In this document: positions 47,599-56,214 of the stretch, piece by piece
How the letters are laid out: each line of letters starts with the position of its first letter
Numbering within the stretch: position 1 is the stretch's first letter
DNA from: Burkholderia sp. PAMC 26561
GTDB lineage: Bacteria > Pseudomonadota > Gammaproteobacteria > Burkholderiales > Burkholderiaceae
NCBI RefSeq assembly: GCF_001557535.2
Contig: NZ_CP014310.1
Coordinates: 310,001 to 374,000 of the forward strand
Direction: 5' to 3'
DNA length: 64,000 nt
Translations under genes and position numbers: made by a program
The notes under the pieces: model-generated
The model's input: the letters and a program-made list of their open reading frames with translations, nothing else
Database searches by the model: none
Told to the model about the DNA's origin: nothing

Positions 47599-47978
47599 GC
47601 GGCCACCTCTTCGTCAAGCAATGCGTCGTAGATCGAGGCGTCGGGCATCTCGACTAATACAATGGGACATTCGGCCTGGCGCGGAGCAAATTCTGCGAAG
47701 AGCGCTTCCAGATCGGGTAGTTCGCCGAGTTCCAGCAGCACTTCAAGCCGCTGGGCCAGTTCTGCCTCTACGCCGTAATTGCCGGCAAGCTCCAGCAGGC
47801 CCACGATGGCCTTGCACGCGTTGCGCGGGCTCAGTGCTTGATCCAGGCGCTCCCAGGTCCGGCGGTACGCCTCACGCGGAAACACATCGTCACGAAACAC
47901 GAGGCCCCTGAAGGCTTGCGGTTTGCGTTTGAGTGACTCGATAAAATGTCGATAGTTAATCGCACCCCGGGCGGTCGG
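47595..47978 (-). pseudogene. istA: IS21 transposase IstA, C-terminal part (IS21-a)
   Basis: Reads RGAINYRHFIESLKRKPQAF, then YRRTWERLDQALSPRNAC to DALLDEEVAA. This is the C-terminal domain that in whole IstA follows the beta-barrel now found at 56215. The reading frame is cut at the TCAAACTCCCCC end of IS21-b. Confidence 0.85.
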
Positions 47979-48037
47979 TCAAACTCCCCCGGGTATGGTC
48001 ACTTTGAGGTCGGTCGGAATCCGTGGACGCCAACGGG

Positions 48038-48913
48038 TTAAGCAGCGATTTTACTCAAATGGAATCGCTGCGTGAAAGCGGCCGGCGACAGATAGTCCAG
48101 ACGCTCCTGCGTGCGCAGCCGGTTGTAGAAGATCTCGATGTATTCCGTGATTTCTTTGATGGCTTCGTCGCGAGTCGCGAACTTGCGATGATAGATAAGT
48201 TCGTTCTTCAGCGAGCCCCAGAACGATTCGATAGGTGCATTGTCGAAACAATTTCCGCGTCTGCTCATAGATGCCTGCATGCCGAACTGTTTGAGAAGAT
48301 TCTGATAAGCGTGGGCGCAGTACTGACTACCGCGATCAGTATGTTGTATCAGGCCCGTCGGTGGCCGGTGCGACGCGACAGCCCGAAACAGCGCCTGCAT
48401 GACCAGCTGTTTTGTCATGCGCTCGCTCATGGCATAGCCGACGATCTCTCCGCTAAACAGATCCTTGAGTCCGGCTAGATACAGCCATCCCTCATCGGTC
48501 GCGATGTAGGTAATGTCACCGCACCAGGCCTGATTTGGTGCGCTCACACTGAAGTCCTGGTCCAGGATGTTCGGTGCGACTGGCAGGTTGTGCGTCGAGT
48601 TGGTCGTCGCCTTGAACTTGCGCTTTTGCTTGCAGCGAAGGCCGAGCTTCGCCCGCAGACGCTTGATGCGGTGAACACCAATCTGGACACCGTGGTTCGC
48701 CAGATCCTTCTGTAGCCGTTCCGGGCCGAAGGTTTGTCGGCTACGCTCGTGAGCTGCACGCACCTGCGCTTCGAGCCGAGACTCCTGCTGCGCGTGCAAC
48801 GACAGCGGCCGTTTGCGCCAGGCATAGTAGCCACTCGTGGACACGCCCAGGAACCGGCACATCGGCGGCACAGGGTACTGCTGTCGCATCTGCTCAATTG
48901 CGTCGTACTTCAC
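48038..48913 (-). CDS. IS3-family transposase OrfB (IS3-a)
   Basis: 291-residue integrase-core protein with a helix-turn-helix region (RFLGVSTSGYYAWRKR) and DDE residues in WCGDITYIATDEGWLYLAG, LIQHTDRGSQYCAHAYQ and APIESFWGSLKNELIYHR. Normally made as an OrfAB fusion by -1 slippage on the A6G run in the end of orfA (about 48941-48947). Intact. Confidence 0.92.
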   Translation of the reverse strand: MKYDAIEQMRQQYPVPPMCRFLGVSTSGYYAWRKRPLSLHAQQESRLEAQVRAAHERSRQTFGPERLQKDLANHGVQIGVHRIKRLRAKLGLRCKQKRKFKATTNSTHNLPVAPNILDQDFSVSAPNQAWCGDITYIATDEGWLYLAGLKDLFSGEIVGYAMSERMTKQLVMQALFRAVASHRPPTGLIQHTDRGSQYCAHAYQNLLKQFGMQASMSRRGNCFDNAPIESFWGSLKNELIYHRKFATRDEAIKEITEYIEIFYNRLRTQERLDYLSPAAFTQRFHLSKIAA

Positions 48914-49224
48914 CGCGACTCCTTCGCGAAGTACGTTGCAAACTTTTTTAACAGATCGCGCTCCATCTTCACTTCTGCCAACTCTCGCTTGAGCCGGCTC
49001 AGCTCCGCCTCGATCTCTGTCAGTGGTTTCTGGGTTTGCCCGACGTTCTCCAGCTTGCCGTCCTTTGCGGCGCGAACCCAGTTCGCCAACGTCTTCATCG
49101 ATATTGACAATCGACGGGCAGCTTCAGACACGCCCACTCCGTCAGTCATTGCCAGTTTTACTGCTTCTTCACGAAATTCCTTCGTGTACACAGCCTTCGG
49201 GATTCGCTTCATCAGTGCCTCCAT
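48910..49224 (-). CDS. IS3-family OrfA (IS3-a)
   Basis: 104-residue DNA-binding protein: helix-turn-helix YTKEFREEAVKLAMTDG and AARRLSISMKTLANWV, then a leucine-zipper-like coil (EIEAELSRLKRELAEVKMER). Overlaps orfB by four bases. Confidence 0.9.
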   Translation of the reverse strand: MEALMKRIPKAVYTKEFREEAVKLAMTDGVGVSEAARRLSISMKTLANWVRAAKDGKLENVGQTQKPLTEIEAELSRLKRELAEVKMERDLLKKFATYFAKESR

Positions 49225-49272
49225 TCCTCAATTCTACGGAATGTTGGCGTCCACTTTTTTCAGCCGACCTCA

Positions 49273-49374
49273 CTTCAAACTCCCCCATCTGACGACCGTC
49301 GACTGAGCTGACGGGAGAAGTGTCGCAGGACGTCTATCTTCGTCTCCTTCGAACAAGAAGGAGTTCAGGGAGTG
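49273..49374 (+). other. Left-end remnant of IS21-b between IS3-a and IS1111-c
   Basis: Starts CTTCAAACTCCCCCA, a second copy of the IS21-b terminal repeat, consistent with the multiple end repeats of IS21 elements. It continues about 95 bases until the left end of IS1111-c. The continuation of this element is at 53745, just before istA. Confidence 0.6.
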
Positions 49375-49493
49375 AATGAAATGAACGCGCTCCACCCGTA
49401 ACCGCCAGAAAGGATCGTGGATCCCACAGACCAATAACATCGACGCGCGGTGGTGCAAAATGCACCAATTCCCGATAACCGGAGGATCCAGAG

Positions 49494-50513
49494 ATGAACT
49501 CTATGGCGGTGGGCGTTGATATTGCGAAGACGGTGTTTCAGGTGCACTACATCGATCAGGAAACTGGCGAGATCGTGAACAAACAGATCAAGCGGGCAAA
49601 GTTTCTCGAGTTCTTCGCGAACCGGGCTCCGTGTCTCGTCGGTATGGAAGCGTGTGGCGGGGCGCACCACTGGGCTCGGCAGCTCACGAAGATGGGCCAT
49701 CAAGTGAAGCTGATGCCTGCTGAATTCGTCAAGGCTTTCAACATTCGCAACAAAAACGATGCGGCCGATGCGCAGGCGATCTGGCGGGCGGTGCAACAGC
49801 CCAGCAAACCGGTGGCGGTCAAAACAGAAATGCAGCAGGCTGTGCTGGCGCTGCACCGGATGCGCGAGCAGCTGGTGAAGTTTCGTACGATGCAGATCAA
49901 CGCATTGCGCGGTCTGCTGACTGAATACGGCGAGGTGATGGGTAAAGGACGGACTGCGCTGGATAAGGCGATTCCTGAAGTGCTCGCCAGGGTGGCCGAA
50001 CGGCTGCCGGCCGTGCTCATCGACACGATGCGCGAACAGTGGAACGGCCTGACGGCACTGGATGAGCAGATTGCCGGGATCGAACGGCGCATGCGCGAGT
50101 GGAAGAAGGACGATCCGGCTGTCAAGGCGATCAGCGAGATTCCCGGTGTTGGACTGCTGACGGCAACGGCGGCAGTCGCAATGATGGGTGATCCCAAGGC
50201 CTTCCGGTCGGGCCGAGAGTTTGCCGCATGGGCTGGACTCGTGCCGCGGCAGACGGGCTCGGGCGGCAAGATAAACCTGCATGGCATCAGCAAGATGGGC
50301 GACACCTATCTGCGCAAGTTGCTGATTCACGGCGCCCGCAGCGTGCTCACTCATGCGAAGCAACCAGGGCCGTGGATCGACCAGATCAGCAAACGCCGAC
50401 CGCCGAATGTGGTGACCGTTGCGCTAGCCAACAAGATGGCACGCACGATCTGGGCGTTACTTGCCCATAACAGGCCTTACCAGAAAGACCACTTGAGCGT
50501 GAAGCCGGCGTAA
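49494..50513 (+). CDS. IS110-family (IS1111 group) transposase, intact
   Basis: 339-residue recombinase. N-terminal RuvC-like DEDD domain (AVGVDIAKTVFQVHYID, GMEACGGAHHWARQL, KNDAADAQAIWRA) and C-terminal domain with IPGVGLLTATAAVAMMGDP and the serine-containing TGSGGKINLHG. A GGAGGATCC ribosome site precedes the ATG. It is the only unbroken IS1111-type transposase in the window, although its own noncoding RNA region is interrupted, so it could act in trans on the other copies. Confidence 0.93.
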   Translation: MNSMAVGVDIAKTVFQVHYIDQETGEIVNKQIKRAKFLEFFANRAPCLVGMEACGGAHHWARQLTKMGHQVKLMPAEFVKAFNIRNKNDAADAQAIWRAVQQPSKPVAVKTEMQQAVLALHRMREQLVKFRTMQINALRGLLTEYGEVMGKGRTALDKAIPEVLARVAERLPAVLIDTMREQWNGLTALDEQIAGIERRMREWKKDDPAVKAISEIPGVGLLTATAAVAMMGDPKAFRSGREFAAWAGLVPRQTGSGGKINLHGISKMGDTYLRKLLIHGARSVLTHAKQPGPWIDQISKRRPPNVVTVALANKMARTIWALLAHNRPYQKDHLSVKPA

Positions 50514-50616
50514 GCCACTGCTGTCATGGAGAAAATCAACGTTTAATGCAGTACGAGCTTCGAAGGTTGCGCAGGCAATCGTATGTGATGACACACAGGT
50601 ACGGTAGATTTCAAGG
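50514..50616 (+). ncRNA. IS1111-c putative bridge RNA region, 5-prime part (interrupted)
   Basis: Related to the same region of IS1111-b (shared AACGTTTAA and GGTTGCGCAG, then TGTGATGAC). It is broken by IS3-b at 50617. The remainder is at 53538-53727. Confidence 0.45.
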
Positions 50617-51301
50617 TAGATGTCGCCTCAACGATTAAATTTAGGCGGCTTTTTGCTCCTGTCGGTGGTTGCGTTTGATGGGTTCAAAGTTGTCTGTGCG
50701 ATCGGGATTCAAATGGACCGTTTTTACGCGCTTCCAGTTTCGAGTGGGGCCTTTCCATCGTAGCGGGTTGCGCTGCTTTGCCGCCTCGTAGAGCATCGCG
50801 CGGCGATCGAGGATCTGCTGGTCGAGGTTGGCGTGCCGTTGGGCAGGCGTGACGAAACGGATCGCGCTGTGACGATGTTCGTGGTTATACCAGCGCACCA
50901 ACACGGTGACCCAAGCGCGCGCGGCAAATAGAGTGTCGAACGCCTGCAGAGGATAGGCCGGCCGATACTTCAGTGTTTTGAACAACGATTCCGAGAACGG
51001 GTTGTCGTTGCTCACGCCCGGTCGACTCAATGACGGCATGACACCCAGAGCCTGCAGGGTGGCGAGCATCGTGGCACCCTTCATTGGGCCGCCGTTATCC
51101 GAATGCAAAATCACCTGACCCGGTTTGATCGCTTCACGTGCACATAGGTCCTTCAGAAGCTCGCTGGCCTGGGCGCTGCTCTCTTCAGCGTAGACCTGCC
51201 AGCCGACGACCATCCGACTGAATACGTCCATGAACAGATAGTGAGATAGGCTGAAGAAAGTGGAGATCAATGTTTCGTAGAATGAGCGAAATGGAGATCA
51301 A

Positions 51302-51604
51302 ATGAATCGAGGACCGAAAGGCCGCTACACGAAGGAGTTTCGCGAGCAGGCGGTGAAGCTCGTTCTTGTCGATGGACTGTCGCAGCGAGAAGTTGCGGGC
51401 CGATTATCTTTGTCGGTTAAAACGCTTGGCGCTTGGGTCGTTGCCGAGCGAAAAGGGACGCTAACGAAGGTAGGCGAGACGCAAAAGCCGCAGAGCGAGT
51501 TGGAGGCGGAATTGGCGCGGGTCAAGCGCGAGCTGGCGACGGTCACGATGGAGCGCGATATTTTAAAAAAAGCGACGGTCTATTTCGCGAAGGAGTCGCG
51601 GTGA
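51302..51604 (+). CDS. IS3-family OrfA (IS3-c)
   Basis: 100 residues with helix-turn-helix YTKEFREQAVKLVLVDGLS and a coiled tail (ELEAELARVKRELATVTMER). A slippery A7G run near its end (TTTTAAAAAAAG) should direct -1 frameshifting into orfB. Confidence 0.9.
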   Translation: MNRGPKGRYTKEFREQAVKLVLVDGLSQREVAGRLSLSVKTLGAWVVAERKGTLTKVGETQKPQSELEAELARVKRELATVTMERDILKKATVYFAKESR

Positions 51605-52476
51605 GATGTGACCGGATCGAAACGATGCGACAGGACTACCCGATTTCCGTGCTGTGCCGTGTGTTTGAGCTAGGGGCCAGCAGTTTCTACGCTTGGCGCC
51701 GACGGCTCGACTCGCCACGTGCACAAGAGAACGCGCGCCTTGAAATCGAGATTGTAGCGGCGCACGAACGAACTCGGCAAACGTATGGGCGCGAGCGATT
51801 GCAGGCGGATCTGCTTGATCATGGCGTATGCGTTGGCCTTCACCGCATTAGGCGCATTCGCACCAAGCTGGGACTGCGTTGCAAGCAGAAGCGCAAGTTC
51901 AGAAACACGACGGATTCGAAGCACGATTTGCCAGTCGCACCGAATTTGCTGGAACGCAACTTCGACATGAGCATGCCGAACCAGGCCTGGGTGAGTGATA
52001 TCACGTACGTGTGGACAGATGAGGGCTGGTTGTATCTAGCCGGCATCAAGGATCTGTTCAACGGCGAGCTGGTCGGCTACGCCATGAGCGAACGTATGAC
52101 CCGCACCTTGGTAATGCAGGCGCTATTTGCCGCGGTCGCACTTAAACGGCCCGCAGCCGGTTTGATCCTACATTCGGATCGTGGCAGTCAATATTGTTCG
52201 CATGACTATCGGGATCTAGCAAAGCAGTTCGGCATGACGATGTCCATGAGTCGCAAGGGCGATTGTTACGACAATGCGCCGATGGAAAGCTTCTGGGGGT
52301 CGCTCAAAAACGAACTCGTGCATCACCGCCGGTTCACGACGCGCGCCGAGGCCCGGCAGGCCATCACCGAATACATCGAGATCTTCTACAACCGGCAACG
52401 CAAGCAAGCCCGTCTTGACTATCTGTCGCCTGCTGCTTTCGTGCAGCGATTTTATAAAACGCGACTCGCGGCTTAA
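51601..52476 (+). CDS. IS3-family transposase OrfB (IS3-c)
   Basis: 291 residues, GTG start overlapping the orfA stop. DDE motifs in WVSDITYVWTDEGWLYLAG, LILHSDRGSQYCSHDYRD and APMESFWGSLKNELVHHR. Related to, but clearly diverged from, the OrfB of IS3-a. Intact, possibly active. Confidence 0.92.
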   Translation: MRCDRIETMRQDYPISVLCRVFELGASSFYAWRRRLDSPRAQENARLEIEIVAAHERTRQTYGRERLQADLLDHGVCVGLHRIRRIRTKLGLRCKQKRKFRNTTDSKHDLPVAPNLLERNFDMSMPNQAWVSDITYVWTDEGWLYLAGIKDLFNGELVGYAMSERMTRTLVMQALFAAVALKRPAAGLILHSDRGSQYCSHDYRDLAKQFGMTMSMSRKGDCYDNAPMESFWGSLKNELVHHRRFTTRAEARQAITEYIEIFYNRQRKQARLDYLSPAAFVQRFYKTRLAA

Positions 52477-52987
52477 CCCATTGCTCTCCACTATTGACGA
52501 CCGACCTCATAGAGATAGAAATACTGCCCGCGAACTGTCGTCGGCAGGTAAGTGATATCCCAGCTGAACAATTGATTGGGCTCGTCGGCACAAACTGCGC
52601 GAGGCTTGCTGCGGGCGCGCGCTGGTTGTTCACTGCGCCGATGAGCAAGCTGTTTCTCTTCACGCAGCACCCGGTAGAACGTCGATTCTGAGGCGATGTA
52701 GCGGCCCTGGTCGGCCAATCGAGGGACGATTTGGCTCGGTGGCAGATGAGCGAATTCGACAGAGTTGGCCACCGCCAGCAGTTCAGCGCGCTCATCGGTC
52801 GACAGCTTGTGAACAGCATCATGATGGCGTAAGGCGCGCCCATCCACTGCTTCAGGACCGCCGCCTTGCCAGCGCTGCACGGTGCGCGCGCTTAGCCCGA
52901 GCACAGCACATGCGCGTGCCTGACGAGCCCCGGCTGTAGTCGCCTTGCCGATCAGCTCCTGCAATGTCGCACGCTCTTCGGGGGAGC

Positions 52988-53488
52988 TCATTCGTCCTCG
53001 TCCCCGAACAGCGCCTGGTACTTTTTTGAAAGTATCAGCAACGCGGCCGCCTCCGCTAAAGCCTTTTCCTTGCGTTTCAATTCGCGCTGCAGCTGCGCAT
53101 TGGCCTGTTTCAGCTCGCGCAGTTCTGGAGCGTTTGCACGTGCGCTGCTCGCGGTGCCGGCCGAGCAAAACTGGGCACGCCACTGGTCCAGATGATGAAC
53201 AAACAAGCCACGTTCACGGCACCACGCGCTGAGTGCCTCGGCGCTCAGTCCATGGCTCTGCTGCAATGCCAGCAGGCGATCTTCCAAAGACCAATCTTCC
53301 GGGCGCCGTGCATCGACTGGCCCCGGGTTGCGGTTTGCGGCGTTAGACACGCGGATCCACTTCCTCAAAGTTAATACGTTCATGTTCAGTTCCGCGGCAA
53401 CCGTTCCTACGGACCGGTTGCCGCGTTGCAGGACCTTTGCCAGCGCCTGCTCCCTGAATTCAACAGAATACGTCTGTTTGGCATTCAA
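52988..53488 (-). CDS. IS3-family OrfA of IS3-b
   Basis: 166 residues: two helix-turn-helix segments (SVEFREQALAKVLQRGNRS and LSAEALSAWCRERGLF) and a lysine-rich coil (QLQRELKRKEKALAEAAALL). Longer than the OrfA of IS3-a or IS3-c, marking a separate IS3 subgroup. Its partner orfB is split, so the element is probably not autonomous. Confidence 0.88.
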   Translation of the reverse strand: MNAKQTYSVEFREQALAKVLQRGNRSVGTVAAELNMNVLTLRKWIRVSNAANRNPGPVDARRPEDWSLEDRLLALQQSHGLSAEALSAWCRERGLFVHHLDQWRAQFCSAGTASSARANAPELRELKQANAQLQRELKRKEKALAEAAALLILSKKYQALFGDEDE

Positions 53489-53537
53489 CCTACACCTCTG
53501 AGTTCTTCGGATTAAGAAAATTCAGAGGCGACATCTA

Positions 53538-53727
53538 TTGTGACGCAGAGGGGGTAGGACCGTGACCCGCCAAGCCTGAAAGACGTGAAGAGCCTTGAGC
53601 TCGCGGAGTGAATGAGGCGCGGGTCAGCGGATTTCATAGTGGGCCGCAGCGTAGCAACTGCAATAAGCCCGGATATAGAGCTGCAACCGATCCTGTCATG
53701 TCAGAACACACGAGCGCTTGCTCAAAC
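53538..53727 (+). ncRNA. IS1111-c putative bridge RNA region, 3-prime part (interrupted)
   Basis: Shares GGTAGGACC, GAGCTCG, GTCAGCG-ATTTCATA, GAGCTGCAACC and ATCCTGTCA with the complement of the IS1111-b right end, in the same order. Separated from its first part by the 2.9-kb IS3-b. Confidence 0.5.
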
Positions 53728-53750
53728 GGGGCGCGTTCATATAGAACGTC

Positions 53751-55370
53751 TTGAAGCCGCACCTGCAAAGCACCGTATTCACACTACTCGAGCGTAACAA
53801 GAGCCAGCGCCAGATCCAGCGGCTGACGGGCATCGACCGCAAGACGATCCGCCGCTATCAGGCGATCTTCGAGTCGCAGAAGTCTGGGTCAGCAAACTCC
53901 TCCATGGTGACCGCCGGCTCTGAATCGGCAGTCACGCAAAGTCCCCCATCGCCGCGACCACCGGCTACTGAGGCTTCCAGCAAGGCGACAACGTTCAATT
54001 TCGCCCGCTCCGCAAGCGAACCGCATCGCGAGTGGATCGAAGAGCAGGTCCGCCTGAGGCGAAACGCGCAGGCGATCTATCAGGATCTGGTCGACCAGTT
54101 CGCATTCACCGCGAGCTACGAGAGCGTCAAGCGTTTCGTGCGCGCCTTGCGCCACATTGATCCCGAGCAGTTCGACCGTCTCGCGTTCGCCCCCGGCGAA
54201 GAAGCTCAAGTCGATTATGGCGAAGGCGCACTGACCCGCGATCCGAAGACCGGCCGCTACCGACGCCCGCGGTTGTTTGTGATGACCCTTCGGTACTCAA
54301 GACGCAGCTTCCGGCGCGTGGTCTGGAAGTCCAGCAAACAGGTCTGGGCTCAGCTTCACGAAGAAGCCTTCCGCTACTTTGGCGGTGCGGTCAGCTACGT
54401 CGTTCTCGACAACCTCCGGGAAGGCGTCGTCACGCCCGACCTGTATGAACCCGAGATCAACCGGCTCTACGAGGCGATGCTAGAGCATTACGGTGTCGTC
54501 GCCGATCCGGCACGTGTGCGGGACCCGAATCGAAAGGGGACCGTGGAGAACGCGATTCAACATACGCAGGGCACCGCGCTCGCCGGCCGCCGTTTCGAGT
54601 CGCTCGAAGCCCAGAACGAATTCCTGATGCACTGGGAGGCAAACTGGGCTGCCAAACGAATCCATGGCAGCGCCCGGCGACAGGTCGAGGCCATGTTCCA
54701 GGAGGAGAGGCCGCATCTGCGGGCGTTGCCGACCACCGGCTTTCGCTACTTCACGGAGGTCGTGCGTACCGTCTGGGACGACACCACTGTCAACATCGAT
54801 CGCAGCAACTATGCGGCACGACCTGCACCGATCGGCAGTCTCGTTTCAGTGCGGATCTACGACTCCACCATCGAGATTCGCGATCGCCGTACGCAGGCGC
54901 TGCTGCGCACGCATCATCGCGCCCTCCAGGCCGGTTCGCTTGAACTGCCAGAAGACGAACGCCCGTTCAATCCGTCCCGTCAGAGCGCCTTCCTGCTCGC
55001 GAGCGCTGCGGACATCGGGCCGCAAACGAAGGCACTTTGCCAGCACATGTTCGACAGCGAAGGTCGCGTCGGCCATCGCGCCATGTGGGGCATCGTCGGC
55101 CTGGCGAAGAAGTATCCCGCCCGGCTCGTTGAACAGGCCTGCGATCACGCATTGCGTCATCACGTCTACCGCTACAAACAGGTGCGCGCGATCGTCGAGC
55201 GGCTGTTCGAACAGGCACTCGAGCGTCTCGATCAGGCACCGCAACTCGAACTGCCTCTCACGCAGGATCACCCGCTGATCCGTTCCACCGCCGAATACGG
55301 CGAACTCTTTACCCTCGGTGCGCAGCACGGCGCCGAATCTCAACCTCCGACTGGAGAAACACAGGCATGA
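53751..55370 (+). CDS. istA: IS21 transposase IstA (IS21-b), start displaced by IS1111-c
   Basis: 539 residues: N-terminal helix-turn-helix (NKSQRQIQRLTGIDRKTIRRY), DDE core (EEAQVDYGEG, VVLDNLREGVVTP, RKGTVENAIQHTQGT) and C-terminal barrel. The first codon is TTG at 53751, seven bases after the right end of IS1111-c; the native start was probably lost or moved by that insertion, so expression is doubtful. It overlaps istB by four bases. Confidence 0.88.
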   Translation: MKPHLQSTVFTLLERNKSQRQIQRLTGIDRKTIRRYQAIFESQKSGSANSSMVTAGSESAVTQSPPSPRPPATEASSKATTFNFARSASEPHREWIEEQVRLRRNAQAIYQDLVDQFAFTASYESVKRFVRALRHIDPEQFDRLAFAPGEEAQVDYGEGALTRDPKTGRYRRPRLFVMTLRYSRRSFRRVVWKSSKQVWAQLHEEAFRYFGGAVSYVVLDNLREGVVTPDLYEPEINRLYEAMLEHYGVVADPARVRDPNRKGTVENAIQHTQGTALAGRRFESLEAQNEFLMHWEANWAAKRIHGSARRQVEAMFQEERPHLRALPTTGFRYFTEVVRTVWDDTTVNIDRSNYAARPAPIGSLVSVRIYDSTIEIRDRRTQALLRTHHRALQAGSLELPEDERPFNPSRQSAFLLASAADIGPQTKALCQHMFDSEGRVGHRAMWGIVGLAKKYPARLVEQACDHALRHHVYRYKQVRAIVERLFEQALERLDQAPQLELPLTQDHPLIRSTAEYGELFTLGAQHGAESQPPTGETQA

Positions 55371-56137
55371 CCATGACATTACCGGAAATCGAACGGGCTC
55401 TCGGACAGCTCCGCCTGTCCGGCGTGCGCGACACGCTTGAAACGCGCGTGTTGCAGGCCCAGGGCCCGCAGCAGCCATTCCTTGAAACCTTCGCACTGAT
55501 CCTGCAGGACGAACTGGATCGCCGCCAGTCCCGGCTCATTGAACGCCGCTACAAGCTCTCCGGCCTCGAAGAGAAACTCGCGCTCGCCGAATTCGACTGG
55601 GGCTTCAATCCCAAAGTGCCCCGCCAGGCCTGCTTCCAGCTTCACACGCTGAAGTTCATCGCCGCCGGCGACAACGCGCTGATCATCGGCAAACCCGGCA
55701 CCGGCAAATCGCACGTTGCGAAGGCTGTCGCCTACCAGGCGGTCCTGCAGGGCCACAAGGTACAGTATCTTGAGACCGACGACTTCTTTAGCCGTTACGC
55801 GCTGAGCCCGACGGCTCAGCGCGAAGCCCGACTGCGAGCCATCCTCGAGAGCGATCTGCTCGTGCTGGATGACCTGTTCCTGTCGCGTACGATCCCAGAT
55901 GCCGCCGGCGCGCTGCTGCAAACGCTAATCCATCAACGCTACAAACTACATCGCAGCGTTGTCGTGACATCCAATCGCGTTGTGCAGGATTGGGGCGCAT
56001 ATCTAGGCGACAACACGATGAGCACCACGATCCTCGGCCGGCTCATGCATCACTGCCACCTGCTTGAATTCGACGGCCGCAGTTACCGTCTCAAGGAAGC
56101 CGCTGAAACGCTTGCGCGGAAATCGAAAAACAGCTAA
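55367..56137 (+). CDS. istB: IS21 helper ATPase IstB (IS21-b)
   Basis: 256-residue AAA+ protein: Walker A IIGKPGTGKSHVAKA, Walker B LLVLDDLFLSRTIPD, sensor VVVTSNRVVQDWGAYLGD. Intact. ATGA overlap with istA suggests translational coupling. It is not closely related to the IstB at 46780, so two IS21 lineages are nested here. Confidence 0.92.
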   Translation: MTMTLPEIERALGQLRLSGVRDTLETRVLQAQGPQQPFLETFALILQDELDRRQSRLIERRYKLSGLEEKLALAEFDWGFNPKVPRQACFQLHTLKFIAAGDNALIIGKPGTGKSHVAKAVAYQAVLQGHKVQYLETDDFFSRYALSPTAQREARLRAILESDLLVLDDLFLSRTIPDAAGALLQTLIHQRYKLHRSVVVTSNRVVQDWGAYLGDNTMSTTILGRLMHHCHLLEFDGRSYRLKEAAETLARKSKNS

Positions 56138-56214
56138 ATAAAACCATTAGTCCTGCTGCACAGGGTGGGGGAATTTGCGCGACCATAAGTGGGGGAGTTT
56201 CAACTGACTGTCCG

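Larger units (their letters stand above)
46705..47978 (-). mobile_element. IS21-a, left portion (istB and 3-prime part of istA)
   Basis: Contains an istB gene and the last part of istA, overlapping by four bases as usual in IS21. The rest of istA lies at 56215-56645; the DNA between is a large nested insertion. The outer end near 46705 is cut at the IS30-c fragment. Confidence 0.75.
48005..49272 (-). mobile_element. IS3-family element (IS3-a)
   Basis: 1268 bases, inverted ends TGAGGTCGG followed some 13 bases on by GTGGACGCCAAC, flanked by a CTT duplication (48002-48004, 49273-49275). Same length as IS3-c, to which it is related. It interrupts the left-end region of IS21-b. Confidence 0.85.
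51242..52509 (+). mobile_element. IS3-family element (IS3-c), innermost of the nest
   Basis: 1268 bases, ends TGAGATAGG and complement of TGAGGTCGG, flanked by a TAG duplication (51239-51241, 52510-52512). It is inserted in orfB of IS3-b in the opposite orientation. Confidence 0.87.
50641..52991 (-). pseudogene. IS3-family OrfB of IS3-b, split by IS3-c
   Basis: 5-prime part 52991-52510 begins SSPEERATLQELIGKATTAG and reaches FSWDITYLPTTVRGQYFYLY; 3-prime part 51241-50641 resumes LFMDVFSRMVVGWQVYAEES with HSDNGGPMKG and SNDNPFSESLFKTLKYRPAY. Joining the parts and dropping the 3-base target duplication gives 360 codons in one frame. The start overlaps the orfA stop. Confidence 0.88.
50617..53537 (-). 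mobile_element. IS3-family element (IS3-b), interrupted by IS3-c
   Basis: Inverted ends TAGATGTCGCCTC at 50617-50629 and 53525-53537. Size without IS3-c is about 1.65 kb. No direct target duplication is seen, and the IS1111-c flanks on its two sides appear to overlap in homology, which suggests recombination between two copies rather than one simple insertion. Confidence 0.8.
49375..53744 (+). mobile_element. IS1111-type element (IS1111-c), with IS3-b inserted in its 3-prime region
   Basis: Subterminal inverted repeat ATGAACGCGCTCC at 49381-49393 and complement of ATGAACGCGCCCC at 53728-53740. The transposase gene is intact; the noncoding right end is split by IS3-b. It lies between the left end and the istA gene of IS21-b. 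Confidence 0.8.
47979..56202 (+). mobile_element. IS21-b, 8.2 kb with nested insertions, inserted in the istA gene of IS21-a
   Basis: Ends share TSAAACTCCCCC followed four bases later by ATGGTC (47979-48000, and complement at 56181-56202). Its own istA and istB are at 53751-56137. IS3-a sits inside the left end and IS1111-c between the left end and istA. Without these it would be about 2.6 kb, the normal size. No clean target duplication can be read. Confidence 0.75.
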
